Under the pieces are notes generated by a model. That model did not search any database and was not told where the DNA came from. It was given only the letters and a program-made list of their open reading frames with translations. This document shows positions 1-6,858 of a stretch of DNA of 29,578 bases, in pieces. The stretch is from the NCBI GenBank assembly GCA_025997795.1, contig BNVB01000029.1, positions 1 through 29,578 on the forward strand, given 5' to 3'. The DNA is from Spirochaetia bacterium. GTDB taxonomy: Bacteria; Spirochaetota; Spirochaetia; Treponematales; Breznakiellaceae. Position 1 is the stretch's first letter, and each line of letters opens with the position of its first letter. The translations under genes were made by a program, and so were the position numbers.

Positions 1-161
1 TATTTCCAGAAAGTGGACAATGCCTATTAGGGATTGGGGGGCTGCCCTCAATCAATTTGCAATCATTTATGGGGAAGATAGAGTCCCCCTATGATTTACC
101 GTTTACACTAAAATTTTTACAGGCTCCATCGCTGCCCGCAGTACTCTCTGCGATAGCCTCG
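1..161. other. Non-coding, repeat-like left edge
   Basis: No gene is supported here. The stretch has short inverted segments (for example CGCAG, six bases, CTGCG near 138-153; GGGGA, eight bases, TCCCC near 72-89). On the minus strand, bases from about 176 down to about 87 form a stop-free reading frame of roughly 29 codons that ends in a stop, but it has a stop codon immediately upstream and no start. That is what a decayed gene end or a copy of a dispersed repeat would look like. The neighbouring metallopeptidase gene terminates inside it. Identity as a repeat is an inference; no second copy is seen in this window. Confidence 0.35.
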
Positions 162-938
162 TTATGCGCCGTGCCGTTCTATTTCTGATTTACATTCCAT
201 TATAAAATAATAAATATTTTTTACTCTTGTTATTATTTCATCATTTTTACTTAAAGTTATATTCCCCTTGTAACTATTAATATAGGCTATTGAATTTTCA
301 TCATTATTTTGAATATTATATTTTTTGCATAAATATAAGGTTGATAATTCTGCTACTACTTCATTGCTATTTTTATCTGTATTATCATTTTGGCCGAGAA
401 GATAATCTATTGCATGAGACAATTCATGTAAATACACACATGGCAAGTCTGTTCTAAGTGTAATTGTCATATTTTTACTACTAAATGATCCATAATTTTC
501 ATTTGATTTTAATTTTGTAACAGTAATATTTAAAAACTGTGCAATTTCTATTAATGGTAAATTATTTATATCAAAATCATTATATTTCTTTATTGCATCA
601 CTTGGATTTATTGTTACATTTTTATTTAGTATTTTTGGTTCATAAATAAAATCTATTATATTTCTCGTTCCATTTTGATTTTCTTTAAAAACAGCTACTT
701 TAATATATTCTGCATCTGAAAATATAAAGTCTTGTTTATATTCATTATTAACACTAAAATTTATCTCCTTTATTATTTTTTCTAATAAAATATCTTTATT
801 AGCGGCGGCATTTACTTTATTTGTTATATATTCTAATAAAGTAATTTTTTTATATTCTGATATCCAAATATCATTTTCACTATTTGTAGCAGCAAAATTT
901 TTATAATTATAAATAAGTTCATAATAATCTAAATTCAT
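162..938 (-). CDS. ArdC/ImmA-like zinc metallopeptidase domain protein
   Basis: A 258-residue protein, very AT-rich (many AAT, ATA and TTA codons) compared with everything to its right, so probably acquired. Around residues 170-177 it has HELSHAID, an HExxH zinc-binding and catalytic motif, followed about 22 residues later by NEVVAELST, which can supply the third zinc ligand. A late segment with SIAYINSYKG resembles the end of the MPTase-PolyVal/ArdC-type metallopeptidase fold; ImmA/IrrE peptidases are the alternative. No signal peptide or membrane segment is seen, so it is likely cytoplasmic. The start ATG at 936-938 is preceded by GGGAGG and overlaps the TGA of the broken WYL regulator gene (ATGA), implying translational coupling. 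The last residues (ERHGA) are encoded by the repeat-like left edge, so the C-terminus may be altered. The substrate is unknown. Confidence 0.75.
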   Translation of the reverse strand: MNLDYYELIYNYKNFAATNSENDIWISEYKKITLLEYITNKVNAAANKDILLEKIIKEINFSVNNEYKQDFIFSDAEYIKVAVFKENQNGTRNIIDFIYEPKILNKNVTINPSDAIKKYNDFDINNLPLIEIAQFLNITVTKLKSNENYGSFSSKNMTITLRTDLPCVYLHELSHAIDYLLGQNDNTDKNSNEVVAELSTLYLCKKYNIQNNDENSIAYINSYKGNITLSKNDEIITRVKNIYYFIMECKSEIERHGA

Positions 939-1256
939 ATTCCCTCCCTGCTCCGTTTCTGCATTTCGTTTATGGTATCTTTCCAGTCCTTAATCAGTTC
1001 GGGCGGCCCAAGGGGTTTGGCATTGCTGCCGCGGGACAATACCCATTCCAGAACCTTTTCGTATTGGGTACTGGTAAAATCCACGGTAACGGAATACGAG
1101 CATTTCCTCCGCCGTGGCCTCGCTGGTCTCATAGGTTTCCGCGAGAATCCGGGTATTGGGGTACGCTCCCGAGGCTATCTGCCGGTCGATGAAGTAAATC
1201 CGGGGCAGAGCGGTCCTGGGCAAGGTTGCCCTTGGCAATTCTTTTCTTGTTCTCAT
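935..1256 (-). pseudogene. WYL-domain regulator, internally deleted and frameshifted
   Basis: Two pieces of one gene lie in different frames. The N-terminal piece starts at ATG 1256 and has ALPRIYFIDRQIASGAYP and then a helix-turn-helix-like stretch up to about 1135; this is the usual opening of WYL-family transcriptional regulators. From about 1100 to 935 another frame encodes VTVDFTSTQYEKVLEWVLSR and a PPELIKDWKDTINEM tail, which is the usual end of the same family. The roughly 150-200 residues that normally lie between them, including the rest of the HTH and the WYL core, are absent. The family normally runs to about 300 residues or more. The stop overlaps the start of the metallopeptidase gene. 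An extended -10 (TGATATACT) lies seven bases before the ATG, so the truncated gene may still be transcribed. Non-functional as a regulator in my reading. Confidence 0.7.
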
Positions 1257-1263
1257 AGCGTAG

Positions 1264-1272
1264 AGTATATCA
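1264..1272 (-). promoter_or_regulatory. Extended -10 of the WYL remnant gene
   Basis: On the minus strand TGATATACT ends seven bases before ATG 1256. No good -35 hexamer is seen, but the TG motif of an extended -10 can compensate. The spacing predicts a transcript starting at or next to the A of the start codon. Confidence 0.45.
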
Positions 1273-1329
1273 CATCGGTCTATCACTGGATGAGGTACCG
1301 GGCAGAAATTTCGGTTTTGGGGGTCATTT

Positions 1330-1863
1330 TTACCGTTGTTTATTTGCAGAAATCCCGCCGGTATGCGGTATATTACCGTGAACATCATGGGGCAGCAAAT
1401 CAATATGCCGTCCATCCAGACGTTCATGCCAAACATATTGGTTGTCGTTAATCCAACTGCGGACTACTGCCTCGCTTGTCCCCAGCTTTCCTGCAAGAAT
1501 TTTATCCGCAAGCGGCATTGTGCCGGAACTTCCATAGCGGGTGTCAAGATATTTGTCCAATTTTACCGTTGCTAAAGCAAAAGGCGCAAAATCCGGTTCG
1601 CCGTTTATAAAAGACACGCCTATTGATCCCATAACAAGACGATTCAGGTTGAATTTTACAGAACCGATTTTAATTGCCGAAATACCCGGCAAATCAATTG
1701 TCTTTTTTATATGCAGCATAATAAGTTCCCTGAACGTATACGGGTGATACGGGTCGTTTGCAGCTTCGGGAACACAATTCATATCGGGAAACCAGACCGA
1801 ATTACCCGGTGAATTTGGGTTTTCCCACCGGCCATTATTGATTGGTATGTGCGGGTAAGCCAT
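1330..1863 (-). CDS. HNH/EndoVII-type nuclease, WHH-like toxin domain
   Basis: A 177-residue protein. Residues 145-170 contain WHE, then DGRHIDLLPHD, VH at 161-162 and HTGG at 167-170. This is the signature of the LHH/WHH group of HNH/Endonuclease VII-fold nucleases known as C-terminal toxins of polymorphic toxin proteins; the histidines are the expected metal-binding and catalytic residues. The preceding FINGEPDFAPFA at about 86-96 also fits that domain. Here it stands alone, with no Rhs, PAAR or signal region. I place the start at ATG 1863, because a longer reading (from 1905) would run into the zinc-ribbon gene; the ribosome-binding site is weak (AAAGAA). The next gene upstream on the strand is the zinc-ribbon protein, 10 bases away. 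An obvious immunity gene is not seen. The nuclease fold is a confident call; toxin versus defence role is open. Confidence 0.75.
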   Translation of the reverse strand: MAYPHIPINNGRWENPNSPGNSVWFPDMNCVPEAANDPYHPYTFRELIMLHIKKTIDLPGISAIKIGSVKFNLNRLVMGSIGVSFINGEPDFAPFALATVKLDKYLDTRYGSSGTMPLADKILAGKLGTSEAVVRSWINDNQYVWHERLDGRHIDLLPHDVHGNIPHTGGISANKQR

Positions 1864-1873
1864 TTCTTTAGTT

Positions 1874-2110
1874 TTACTGTTTGGCCCATGAACACTTACC
1901 GCCACGGCCGCACTGCCTGTCCATGGGGCGGGTCCCGCCGTTTGTTACGGTGTTACCGCATTTGCTGCAACGCCATGTAGCAAATCCGCCGGGGGCGGCG
2001 ACCTTTGCCCAGGTGTGATTTCCACCCCTTCCGCAGCCGCTTGAAAGCGGCTTAACTGCGCTCATTGTTGTTCTTCCACATTTTGAACATTGCCATGAAC
2101 CTACTGCCAT
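1874..2110 (-). CDS. Double zinc-ribbon small protein
   Basis: A 78-residue protein made of two copies of one module, about residues 6-36 and 45-77. Each copy has WxCSKCG, then a CGRGG and a WAK end (WQCSKCG and WRCSKCG; GCGRGG and QCGRGG). The paired cysteines should bind one zinc per module. Small zinc ribbons often bind nucleic acid or act as adaptor parts, but nothing here fixes the partner. AAGGAG lies ten bases before the ATG. The gene is directly followed by the HNH nuclease gene (10-base gap), so the two are probably co-transcribed; a role in binding DNA or regulating the nuclease is only a guess. Confidence 0.7.
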   Translation of the reverse strand: MAVGSWQCSKCGRTTMSAVKPLSSGCGRGGNHTWAKVAAPGGFATWRCSKCGNTVTNGGTRPMDRQCGRGGKCSWAKQ

Positions 2111-2141
2111 GTTATGTTTTCTCCTTATATGAACAAAGATA

Positions 2142-2156
2142 CCTCACTGCTTGAGG
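2142..2156 (-). terminator. Weak hairpin upstream of zinc-ribbon gene
   Basis: On the minus strand CCTCA, loop AGCAG, TGAGG is followed by TATCTTTG. A five-pair stem with an imperfect T-run could give partial termination of the AAA operon before the zinc-ribbon and nuclease genes. It is weak evidence. Confidence 0.25.
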
Positions 2157-2168
2157 CGGGGTTATTCA

Positions 2169-2873
2169 TTAGGTATTAGCCCTAAATACATAAAACAACA
2201 CTTCCCATACAGTCATATGTAAGGCAAGTTGGGATATAATCTGCTTTGTTATTATGATAAAAAGTCCGTAGCATACAGCAAACAGGACAATATTCAGAAA
2301 TAAGCCTTGGATTATATATTTCTTTATCAGCGGATAAAAATCTCTGGCAACTTTGTCTTCAATTTCGGCAGGAGATTGGACAAGGTCAAACAAGGACGCA
2401 AGCTTATGGGCGGTTTGTGCCAATTCCGGAACTTTATCCGTGTAATAAAGGCGACAAACTGTTTTTATTGTCGTTTTTATTGCCGCCTCTAATGTCCGTT
2501 GTTTAGCAAGACTGCTGAAAAAACAGGGAAGCGAAAACGAAATGACCTTATAATATGGCTTAACCACCGTTAATAAAAACCGGCTCAGGTTTAAGACTGC
2601 CCTGGCGAGTAATATAAGATTGAGTGCCGACAGAATGAAAAGTGTTTTCCCCTGTAGTTGGCCGGTAAATACTGCGCTTAAAACCAACAGTACGAGGGTT
2701 GCGGTGTTTAGTGCCGCCGTTACTATGGTCCGCTTCCGGCTGATCTGGCAGAGTTTTTCAAGCTCTGTTTTAGCGTAATACTGACCTGCTTTGGAGGCAA
2801 TATCGATAGCAGTATCAGTGAGGGAGCGGAAAAATTTAGGCTTATCTTTTCTCCGAGTATTTTGACTCTCCAC
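2169..2873 (-). CDS. Three-helix membrane protein of the AAA operon
   Basis: I set the start at GTG 2873, because AAAGGAG lies five bases before it; longer readings would overlap the AAA gene and add a lysine/arginine-rich shadow sequence. The 234-residue product has a basic N-terminus, a hydrophobic pair at about 50-71 and 76-95, a central soluble part (about 115-185) with PAEIEDKVARDFYP, and a third hydrophobic span at about 187-209. It lies 22 bases after the AAA+ ATPase gene, in the same operon, and is the last gene before the zinc-ribbon/nuclease pair. No known family is recognised. A membrane partner or anchor for the ATPase is a reasonable inference from position only. Confidence 0.7.
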   Translation of the reverse strand: MESQNTRRKDKPKFFRSLTDTAIDIASKAGQYYAKTELEKLCQISRKRTIVTAALNTATLVLLVLSAVFTGQLQGKTLFILSALNLILLARAVLNLSRFLLTVVKPYYKVISFSLPCFFSSLAKQRTLEAAIKTTIKTVCRLYYTDKVPELAQTAHKLASLFDLVQSPAEIEDKVARDFYPLIKKYIIQGLFLNIVLFAVCYGLFIIITKQIISQLALHMTVWEVLFYVFRANT

Positions 2874-2895
2874 AACATCTCCTTTATAAATTTCT

Positions 2896-4008
2896 TTAAA
2901 TATCTGCGGTTGCCTCTTCATCTTTCTGTTCTTTAAGTTTACCCTTAATCTTTTTCGCAATATCCTTTTTTTCTTCTTCCGATAAAGGTATACTCTTCGA
3001 AGTATGGCCCATCTCTTTGTTTGACAAAATAATGTCATTAATGGCAGTTTCTAGCACCTTATGAGTAATAGTACCAGTTTGTCCCTCATTAATAGCGGTT
3101 ACAATCGCTGCTTTTACTATTGCGTTTTTAATGTCACGGCCACAAACATCCTCAATTTCCGATAGTTTTTCAACATCAACATCTGTGGAAAGCGGCAATG
3201 TTGCAAGTAGCATCTTCTCCCAAAGTTTATGACGTAATTCTTTCTCCGGTTTTTTAAACTTAATACTCCTGATACGTGTTTTAAACGCCCCGTCATAATT
3301 TTCAGCAAGATTTGTCGCAAATATCACAATACCGCTGAATTTCTCGATTTCAATCAACAGTTGGCTTCGCATTGAATTTATCGCCTGTTCTGATCCCTGT
3401 GTTACATTGGTCAGCCGCTTAGAGAGCAAACTGTCTGCTTCATCAATAAATAATACCGCATCATTGTCGATTGCAAACTGAAATAGTTTTTTTACATTTT
3501 TTGGACCATCACCATGATACTTGCTTTCAATTTCGGCATAACTTGCCAGAATAATCTTCTTTCCCATAACTTTGGCAAGAGCATGGGCCGCCATTGTCTT
3601 CCCGGTGCCGGAATCCCCATGAAAATTGAGCGCGAGTTTTGGTGATGGTTCTATTTTTTTCAAGCCCCATGTTTCATATACCAAATCACGCACCATTTCA
3701 AATTTGATTGAGTATTGTAATTCATCAATAATTTTATCTTCAAGCACTACTTGATCAAAAGTAAACTGCGGTTCTTGCAGCGTAATAGTGGTATTTTCCT
3801 CTTTGTTTTCCGATTCTTTGGCCTCAAGTTTCGCAGAAGTATCGGGACTCTTTTTTTCCCCTTTTTGCTCCTGAATTGTCGTACCGGGTTTTTCAATATG
3901 GTATCGCAGGGAGAGCATATCATTAACAGTATTTGAGATGCGTGAGAGTAATATACTCCTTTCCACTTCATTCGGCATATCGGGAAGATTGCCTATTACT
4001 GTTTTCAT
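2896..4008 (-). CDS. Classic AAA+ ATPase
   Basis: A 370-residue protein. After a variable charged region (about 40-78) comes one AAA+ domain: Walker A GDSGTGKT at 131-138, a pore-loop signature SKYHGDGPK at about 162-170, Walker B VLFIDEAD at 185-192, sensor 1 in FATN near 233, and arginines R245 and R247 in KTRIRS as arginine fingers. GRDIKNAI near 290 fits the sensor 2 region. The aromatic pore loop (K-Y-x-G) is typical of classic AAA members that thread polypeptides, such as the SpoVK, Vps4 or katanin groups. No protease domain follows, so the product probably remodels or extracts proteins, perhaps at the membrane given its neighbours. GGAG lies ten bases before the ATG. It sits 35 bases after the DUF1232 gene. 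The C-terminus is a charged lysine/glutamate tail. Confidence 0.9.
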   Translation of the reverse strand: MKTVIGNLPDMPNEVERSILLSRISNTVNDMLSLRYHIEKPGTTIQEQKGEKKSPDTSAKLEAKESENKEENTTITLQEPQFTFDQVVLEDKIIDELQYSIKFEMVRDLVYETWGLKKIEPSPKLALNFHGDSGTGKTMAAHALAKVMGKKIILASYAEIESKYHGDGPKNVKKLFQFAIDNDAVLFIDEADSLLSKRLTNVTQGSEQAINSMRSQLLIEIEKFSGIVIFATNLAENYDGAFKTRIRSIKFKKPEKELRHKLWEKMLLATLPLSTDVDVEKLSEIEDVCGRDIKNAIVKAAIVTAINEGQTGTITHKVLETAINDIILSNKEMGHTSKSIPLSEEEKKDIAKKIKGKLKEQKDEEATADI

Positions 4009-4043
4009 TTACATTATACTCCGTTTACTAGATTTATAGCCAA

Positions 4044-4673
4044 TTAATCTGTCAAGTTATAGACCAGCTTTTTCTTTCGCCCAAATTCCGCTTTAAGTTC
4101 AGGATCCAGTTCCTCCCCTTCCCAGGTATTGCTTTCAAGCTCTTCACCCTCACTGTCAAAAATACCCGTAACTATACGAAAGTTTCCAGAATCAAGCTTT
4201 TCCTTAATAAGCTGGCAGATTTTAGCATCCGGATGTCTATTTCTTGCACTATCAACCCAACTCATAATAGCGTCATAGGTTATTTCCGCAAGATACACAA
4301 CCGTCGAGGCTATCGCAAAGGCGGTAAGCATAGATCCCATTTGGTAAACAATGAATCCCAGAACTCCCATATCATCAAGCAAACCGGCAACGGGTATAAA
4401 GTCAGGTATCAGATCAATCGGGCTTACCAAATATACCAAACCGGCCAGTGGGAGAACTTTTTTTGTCCATGGCACCTTATCACTTCGAACATATGCCCAT
4501 AAAGACTGCACCTTGTCCCAAATCTTTGCTATTGGCCCGGTGTTTTTTCCATTAAGTCCGTCAGCAACGTACTGCGTCTTTTCTTCAAATGAATCTTCAT
4601 CCTGAATATCACCTTGGAACTTTTTCAGGAATTCATTGTCTTCCGGGGCCACATCACCATTTCGCTTTGCCAT
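4044..4673 (-). CDS. DUF1232 (YkvA-like) membrane protein
   Basis: A 209-residue protein. Residues about 68-105 carry YLVSPIDLIPDFIPVAG and LLDD, the defining stretch of DUF1232/YkvA-like proteins, a family of small membrane-associated proteins of unknown function. A second hydrophobic span (about 112-130) follows. The C-terminal 60 residues (from about KICQLIKEKLDSGNF) are extra to the family and match the tail of the next gene upstream in the operon (4690-4995), sharing the pattern SG(N/Q)(F/Y), (V)xGIF, GEEL and a final LVYN. It lies 16 bases after that gene. The ribosome-binding site is weak (AAGAAGAAA). A conserved pairing with the AAA ATPase is suggested by the tight operon. Confidence 0.85.
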   Translation of the reverse strand: MAKRNGDVAPEDNEFLKKFQGDIQDEDSFEEKTQYVADGLNGKNTGPIAKIWDKVQSLWAYVRSDKVPWTKKVLPLAGLVYLVSPIDLIPDFIPVAGLLDDMGVLGFIVYQMGSMLTAFAIASTVVYLAEITYDAIMSWVDSARNRHPDAKICQLIKEKLDSGNFRIVTGIFDSEGEELESNTWEGEELDPELKAEFGRKKKLVYNLTD

Positions 4674-4689
4674 AACATTGTTTCTTCTT

Positions 4690-4995
4690 TTAGTTGTAGA
4701 GGACTAATTCCTCTTTGCTGTGAATCTCTGCAACCTTCTCGTCAACACTTTTAGCATGCGTTTTTTCAGCATCAAGTAATTCCCCTGTTCTTGTGTTGAA
4801 TATTCCCTGTACGGTTCCGTATTGTCCGCTTTCCCATTTTTCTTTCAGGGTAAACGCTATATTGTCTTTATCAGATTGTTTAAGATTTTGCCGTGATCTA
4901 AACCATTCGATAATCCTATCCCAATTGAGCACTGCAATCACAATTACAGCCACTGATGCTGCTACAGCAAGAATTGCCAAAACCAATGGTAACAT
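4690..4995 (-). CDS. Small anchored protein with tail module C
   Basis: A 101-residue protein with an N-terminal hydrophobic anchor (about 2-23), a short basic region (WFRSRQNLKQ) and a soluble domain from about 40 to the end. That domain contains KEKWESGQYGTVQGIFN, GELLDAEK and the terminal ELVLYN. The same domain ends the DUF1232 protein, so these two are partial paralogues. AAGGAG lies six bases before the ATG. The gene is separated from the upstream gene by 10 bases. The domain matches nothing I recognise. Orientation across the membrane is not settled from sequence alone. Confidence 0.75.
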   Translation of the reverse strand: MLPLVLAILAVAASVAVIVIAVLNWDRIIEWFRSRQNLKQSDKDNIAFTLKEKWESGQYGTVQGIFNTRTGELLDAEKTHAKSVDEKVAEIHSKEELVLYN

Positions 4996-5005
4996 AAAAA
5001 TCTCC

Positions 5006-5437
5006 TTAATTCACAATTATCAAATCATTTGTTTTAAACACACCAAGAAGCTCATCGTCAAACCTGGCGACTTTTATCTTTCTTCCCAATGGTTTACCTG
5101 AATCTGTACAGACAAGATTATTATCTTTATCCAGAAATACCTGAATAAGATAATTTTTCTCGCTTTCGATGACCTTCAACATTGCCCCCTTGGCAATGCT
5201 TTTATTGTCACTTTTGTGGGCAATGAAATATTTCATGACATCCGTATAAGAGAGCAACTCCACCGTAGTGAATTTTTCAAAGAGAGCTCTCAATCTGTCT
5301 TGTAGCCTTTCCATTGGGTTTTCACCCTGTTCATTTCCCGGTTTTTGAGGGTCAGCATCTTTTCCGCTTTTTAGTACGAAAATCCTCAATACTACAAGGA
5401 CAGCAATCACTAAAACAATTCCGAGTATTACAGTCAT
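5006..5437 (-). CDS. Small anchored paralogue B of the TPR operon
   Basis: A 143-residue protein with one N-terminal membrane helix (about 2-22), a polar linker rich in G, P, Q and N, and a soluble domain (about 62-143). The domain has LLSYTDVMKYFIAHKSDNK, KGAMLK, IQVFLDK and the end DLIIVN. The gene directly upstream encodes the same domain without the anchor. AAGGAGG lies seven bases before the ATG, and the gap to the upstream gene is 12 bases. No known family is recognised. Duplication inside one operon implies that a soluble form and a membrane form of the same domain are both useful to the system. Confidence 0.75.
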   Translation of the reverse strand: MTVILGIVLVIAVLVVLRIFVLKSGKDADPQKPGNEQGENPMERLQDRLRALFEKFTTVELLSYTDVMKYFIAHKSDNKSIAKGAMLKVIESEKNYLIQVFLDKDNNLVCTDSGKPLGRKIKVARFDDELLGVFKTNDLIIVN

Positions 5438-5449
5438 GTTGATACCTCC

Positions 5450-5857
5450 TTACCCCACAATTATCAAATCTGATTTCTTAAAAGCATTGCGCAGTTCAGT
5501 ATCCAGACCGGTTACCGTCAATCTACGCCCGAATGGAACACCTGAGGAATCGGAAACAAGTTCATTTTTCTTGTCCAGAAATACCTGTACGATGGAAACA
5601 TATCCGTTGGGCAATTCCTCTTTGAGCATTGCCCCCTTAACAATGGCTTTGTTATCGTTTTTATGGGCGATAAAAAATTTCATTGCTTCGTCATAGGATA
5701 ATGCCTTCTCGATGGTTTCGGCTTTTATTTTAGCCCACACTTTTTTTAACTCATCGGCAATATCCTTGAAAGCAGAGAAATCAATGTCTTTCAAGGTTCC
5801 AAGCCCCTTATTAAGAAACTCCCAGGCTGCATCGACAAAACTGTCAGAATCCTTCAT
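5450..5857 (-). CDS. Small soluble paralogue A of the TPR operon
   Basis: The start is ATG 5857, with AGGAGG seven bases before it; longer readings overlap the TPR gene by a larger amount. The product has 135 residues and no membrane helix. An acidic/helical N-terminal third is followed by the domain LSYDEAMKFFIAHKNDNK, KGAMLK, VQVFLDKK, SGVPFGRRL and the end DLIIVG. It is a clear paralogue of the next gene, differing mainly in lacking the anchor. The start overlaps the TPR stop by 14 bases, implying translational coupling. Function unknown. Confidence 0.75.
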   Translation of the reverse strand: MKDSDSFVDAAWEFLNKGLGTLKDIDFSAFKDIADELKKVWAKIKAETIEKALSYDEAMKFFIAHKNDNKAIVKGAMLKEELPNGYVSIVQVFLDKKNELVSDSSGVPFGRRLTVTGLDTELRNAFKKSDLIIVG

Positions 5858-6497
5858 CACATATCCTCCTATATTTCTTTTTTGCCGCTTCAATGCTCTC
5901 GGCAATCTCTTCCCTAAGTTCCTCACCTGTCGCAAGCGCCAATGCCGTCACATAATCGGCGATTGCCTTGTCGTATTCGCCTAACATACCGTACATTTTC
6001 CCGCGCTTCCGAAAAGCCTCTTTGAAATTGGAATCAACCTTGGTGTGGTAAAACACGTCAGCCGCATCAATATATTCAGGCAGAAGGCGGATCACCTCGG
6101 TAAAATCTTTAATTGCTTCATCAAACTGCTCTATTGCAGAAAGCACCTCGCCCCGGCGGTAAAACGCCCCAACGTAGTCAGGATATTGCCGGATTGCTTC
6201 GGTATAGTCCGCTATTGCAGAATCGTAGTCTTCCTTATTGAAATACGCATCGCCCCGAAAACAATACGATTCGGCTGATTCGGGGTTTAATTCGATACGT
6301 TTGGTATGATCCGCTATGGCTTTATCATAATCTTTAAAGTGGTAGTAAACTTCGGCACGGTCACCATACACATCGGCATTGTTAGGGCTAAGGCGGATGG
6401 ATTTTGTAAACGCCTCTAATGCGTTCCCGTAATTATCCTGCTTAAGAAAAGCAAGTCCTTTTTTATAGGATCGTGCCGCTGTCTTCGAAACTCTCAC
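5844..6497 (-). CDS. TPR-repeat protein, first gene of the operon
   Basis: A 217-residue protein starting with GTG at 6497; AAGGAG eight bases before it fixes the start. It is made of about five tetratricopeptide repeats, seen in the recurring pattern DYxKAIADxTxxIxLxP (for example FKDYDKAIADHTKRIELNP, KEDYDSAIADYTEAIRQYP, IEQFDEAIKDFTEVIRLLP). No signal peptide or membrane span is seen, so it is likely a cytoplasmic scaffold. A basic end (EAAKKKYRRI) follows the repeats. It is the first gene of the minus-strand operon that continues down to the AAA ATPase. Its leader and promoter region contain the poly-G tract. The binding partner is unknown; one or more downstream products are the natural candidates. 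Confidence 0.85.
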   Translation of the reverse strand: MRVSKTAARSYKKGLAFLKQDNYGNALEAFTKSIRLSPNNADVYGDRAEVYYHFKDYDKAIADHTKRIELNPESAESYCFRGDAYFNKEDYDSAIADYTEAIRQYPDYVGAFYRRGEVLSAIEQFDEAIKDFTEVIRLLPEYIDAADVFYHTKVDSNFKEAFRKRGKMYGMLGEYDKAIADYVTALALATGEELREEIAESIEAAKKKYRRICDEGF

Positions 6498-6606
6498 TTT
6501 ACGGGCTCCTTATCCCCATATTTACTAGCCTCGGTCTGTCACCAGATGAGGGATCGTCTGAAAATTTCCAAAATGAGGAAAAATAATAAATGGAAGTAAA
6601 GAAACT

Positions 6607-6612
6607 ACTATA
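6607..6612 (-). promoter_or_regulatory. Candidate -10 next to the poly-G tract
   Basis: TATAGT on the minus strand, seven bases downstream of the homopolymer run and about 110 bases before the GTG of the TPR gene. A standard 17-base spacer would place the -35 at about 6630-6635, which is inside the run, so run length should affect promoter geometry. The promoter itself is not proven. Confidence 0.35.
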
Positions 6613-6619
6613 CAGATAT

Positions 6620-6634
6620 GGGGGGGGGGGGGGG
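6620..6634 (+). repeat. 15-base homopolymeric G tract
   Basis: Fifteen consecutive G on the plus strand, C on the strand of the TPR operon. Long G/C runs slip during replication, and in Treponema pallidum poly-G tracts upstream of tpr and other genes are known to alter transcription with length. Here the run sits upstream of a whole operon at promoter position. The exact count may also carry sequencing error. Confidence 0.8.
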
Positions 6635-6858
6635 TAAATACATTTTTTTCAGCGTTTTCCCGCTATATGCAAAAAACGGCAACCGCACCCTGCCAAAAAT
6701 CACTAGCAAGAACCGTGCCAAGTTAGTCTGTTTTTCAAAATTTTCGCAAAATTCTTTCATTTGCTTATTATGCTACCACAAGCCGTCGGATTCGGCAACA
6801 CAGGGGCCGCAACAGTGTTTCGGCGCTAGTTGCTTTTCGGGCCGCTTTCGTATGCAAT

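Larger units (their letters stand above)
6498..6858. other. Intergenic region between TPR operon and PIN gene
   Basis: About 360 bases without a convincing gene. It holds the leader of the TPR operon, a -10-like hexamer, the 15-G tract and, towards the PIN gene, short inverted pieces (GCCG/CGGC at about 6782-6796, GCAAC/GTTGC around 6807-6832 on the minus strand) that could be a weak end structure for the PIN transcript. An open frame from ATG 6618 through the tract to 6881 looks like chance and has no family resemblance. Confidence 0.6.

Noticed and set aside
1..161. CRISPR-like or IS-end element at the left edge
   Set aside because: No direct repeat-spacer pattern and no transposase piece; only short inverted bits are present.
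972..1451. Plus-strand 159-residue ORF across the WYL remnant
   Set aside because: It is antisense to two recognisable WYL fragments and has no family resemblance.
2874..3038. N-terminal extension of the three-helix membrane protein
   Set aside because: It overlaps the AAA gene in another frame, is a lysine/arginine-rich run typical of a shadow, and AAAGGAG precedes the later GTG.
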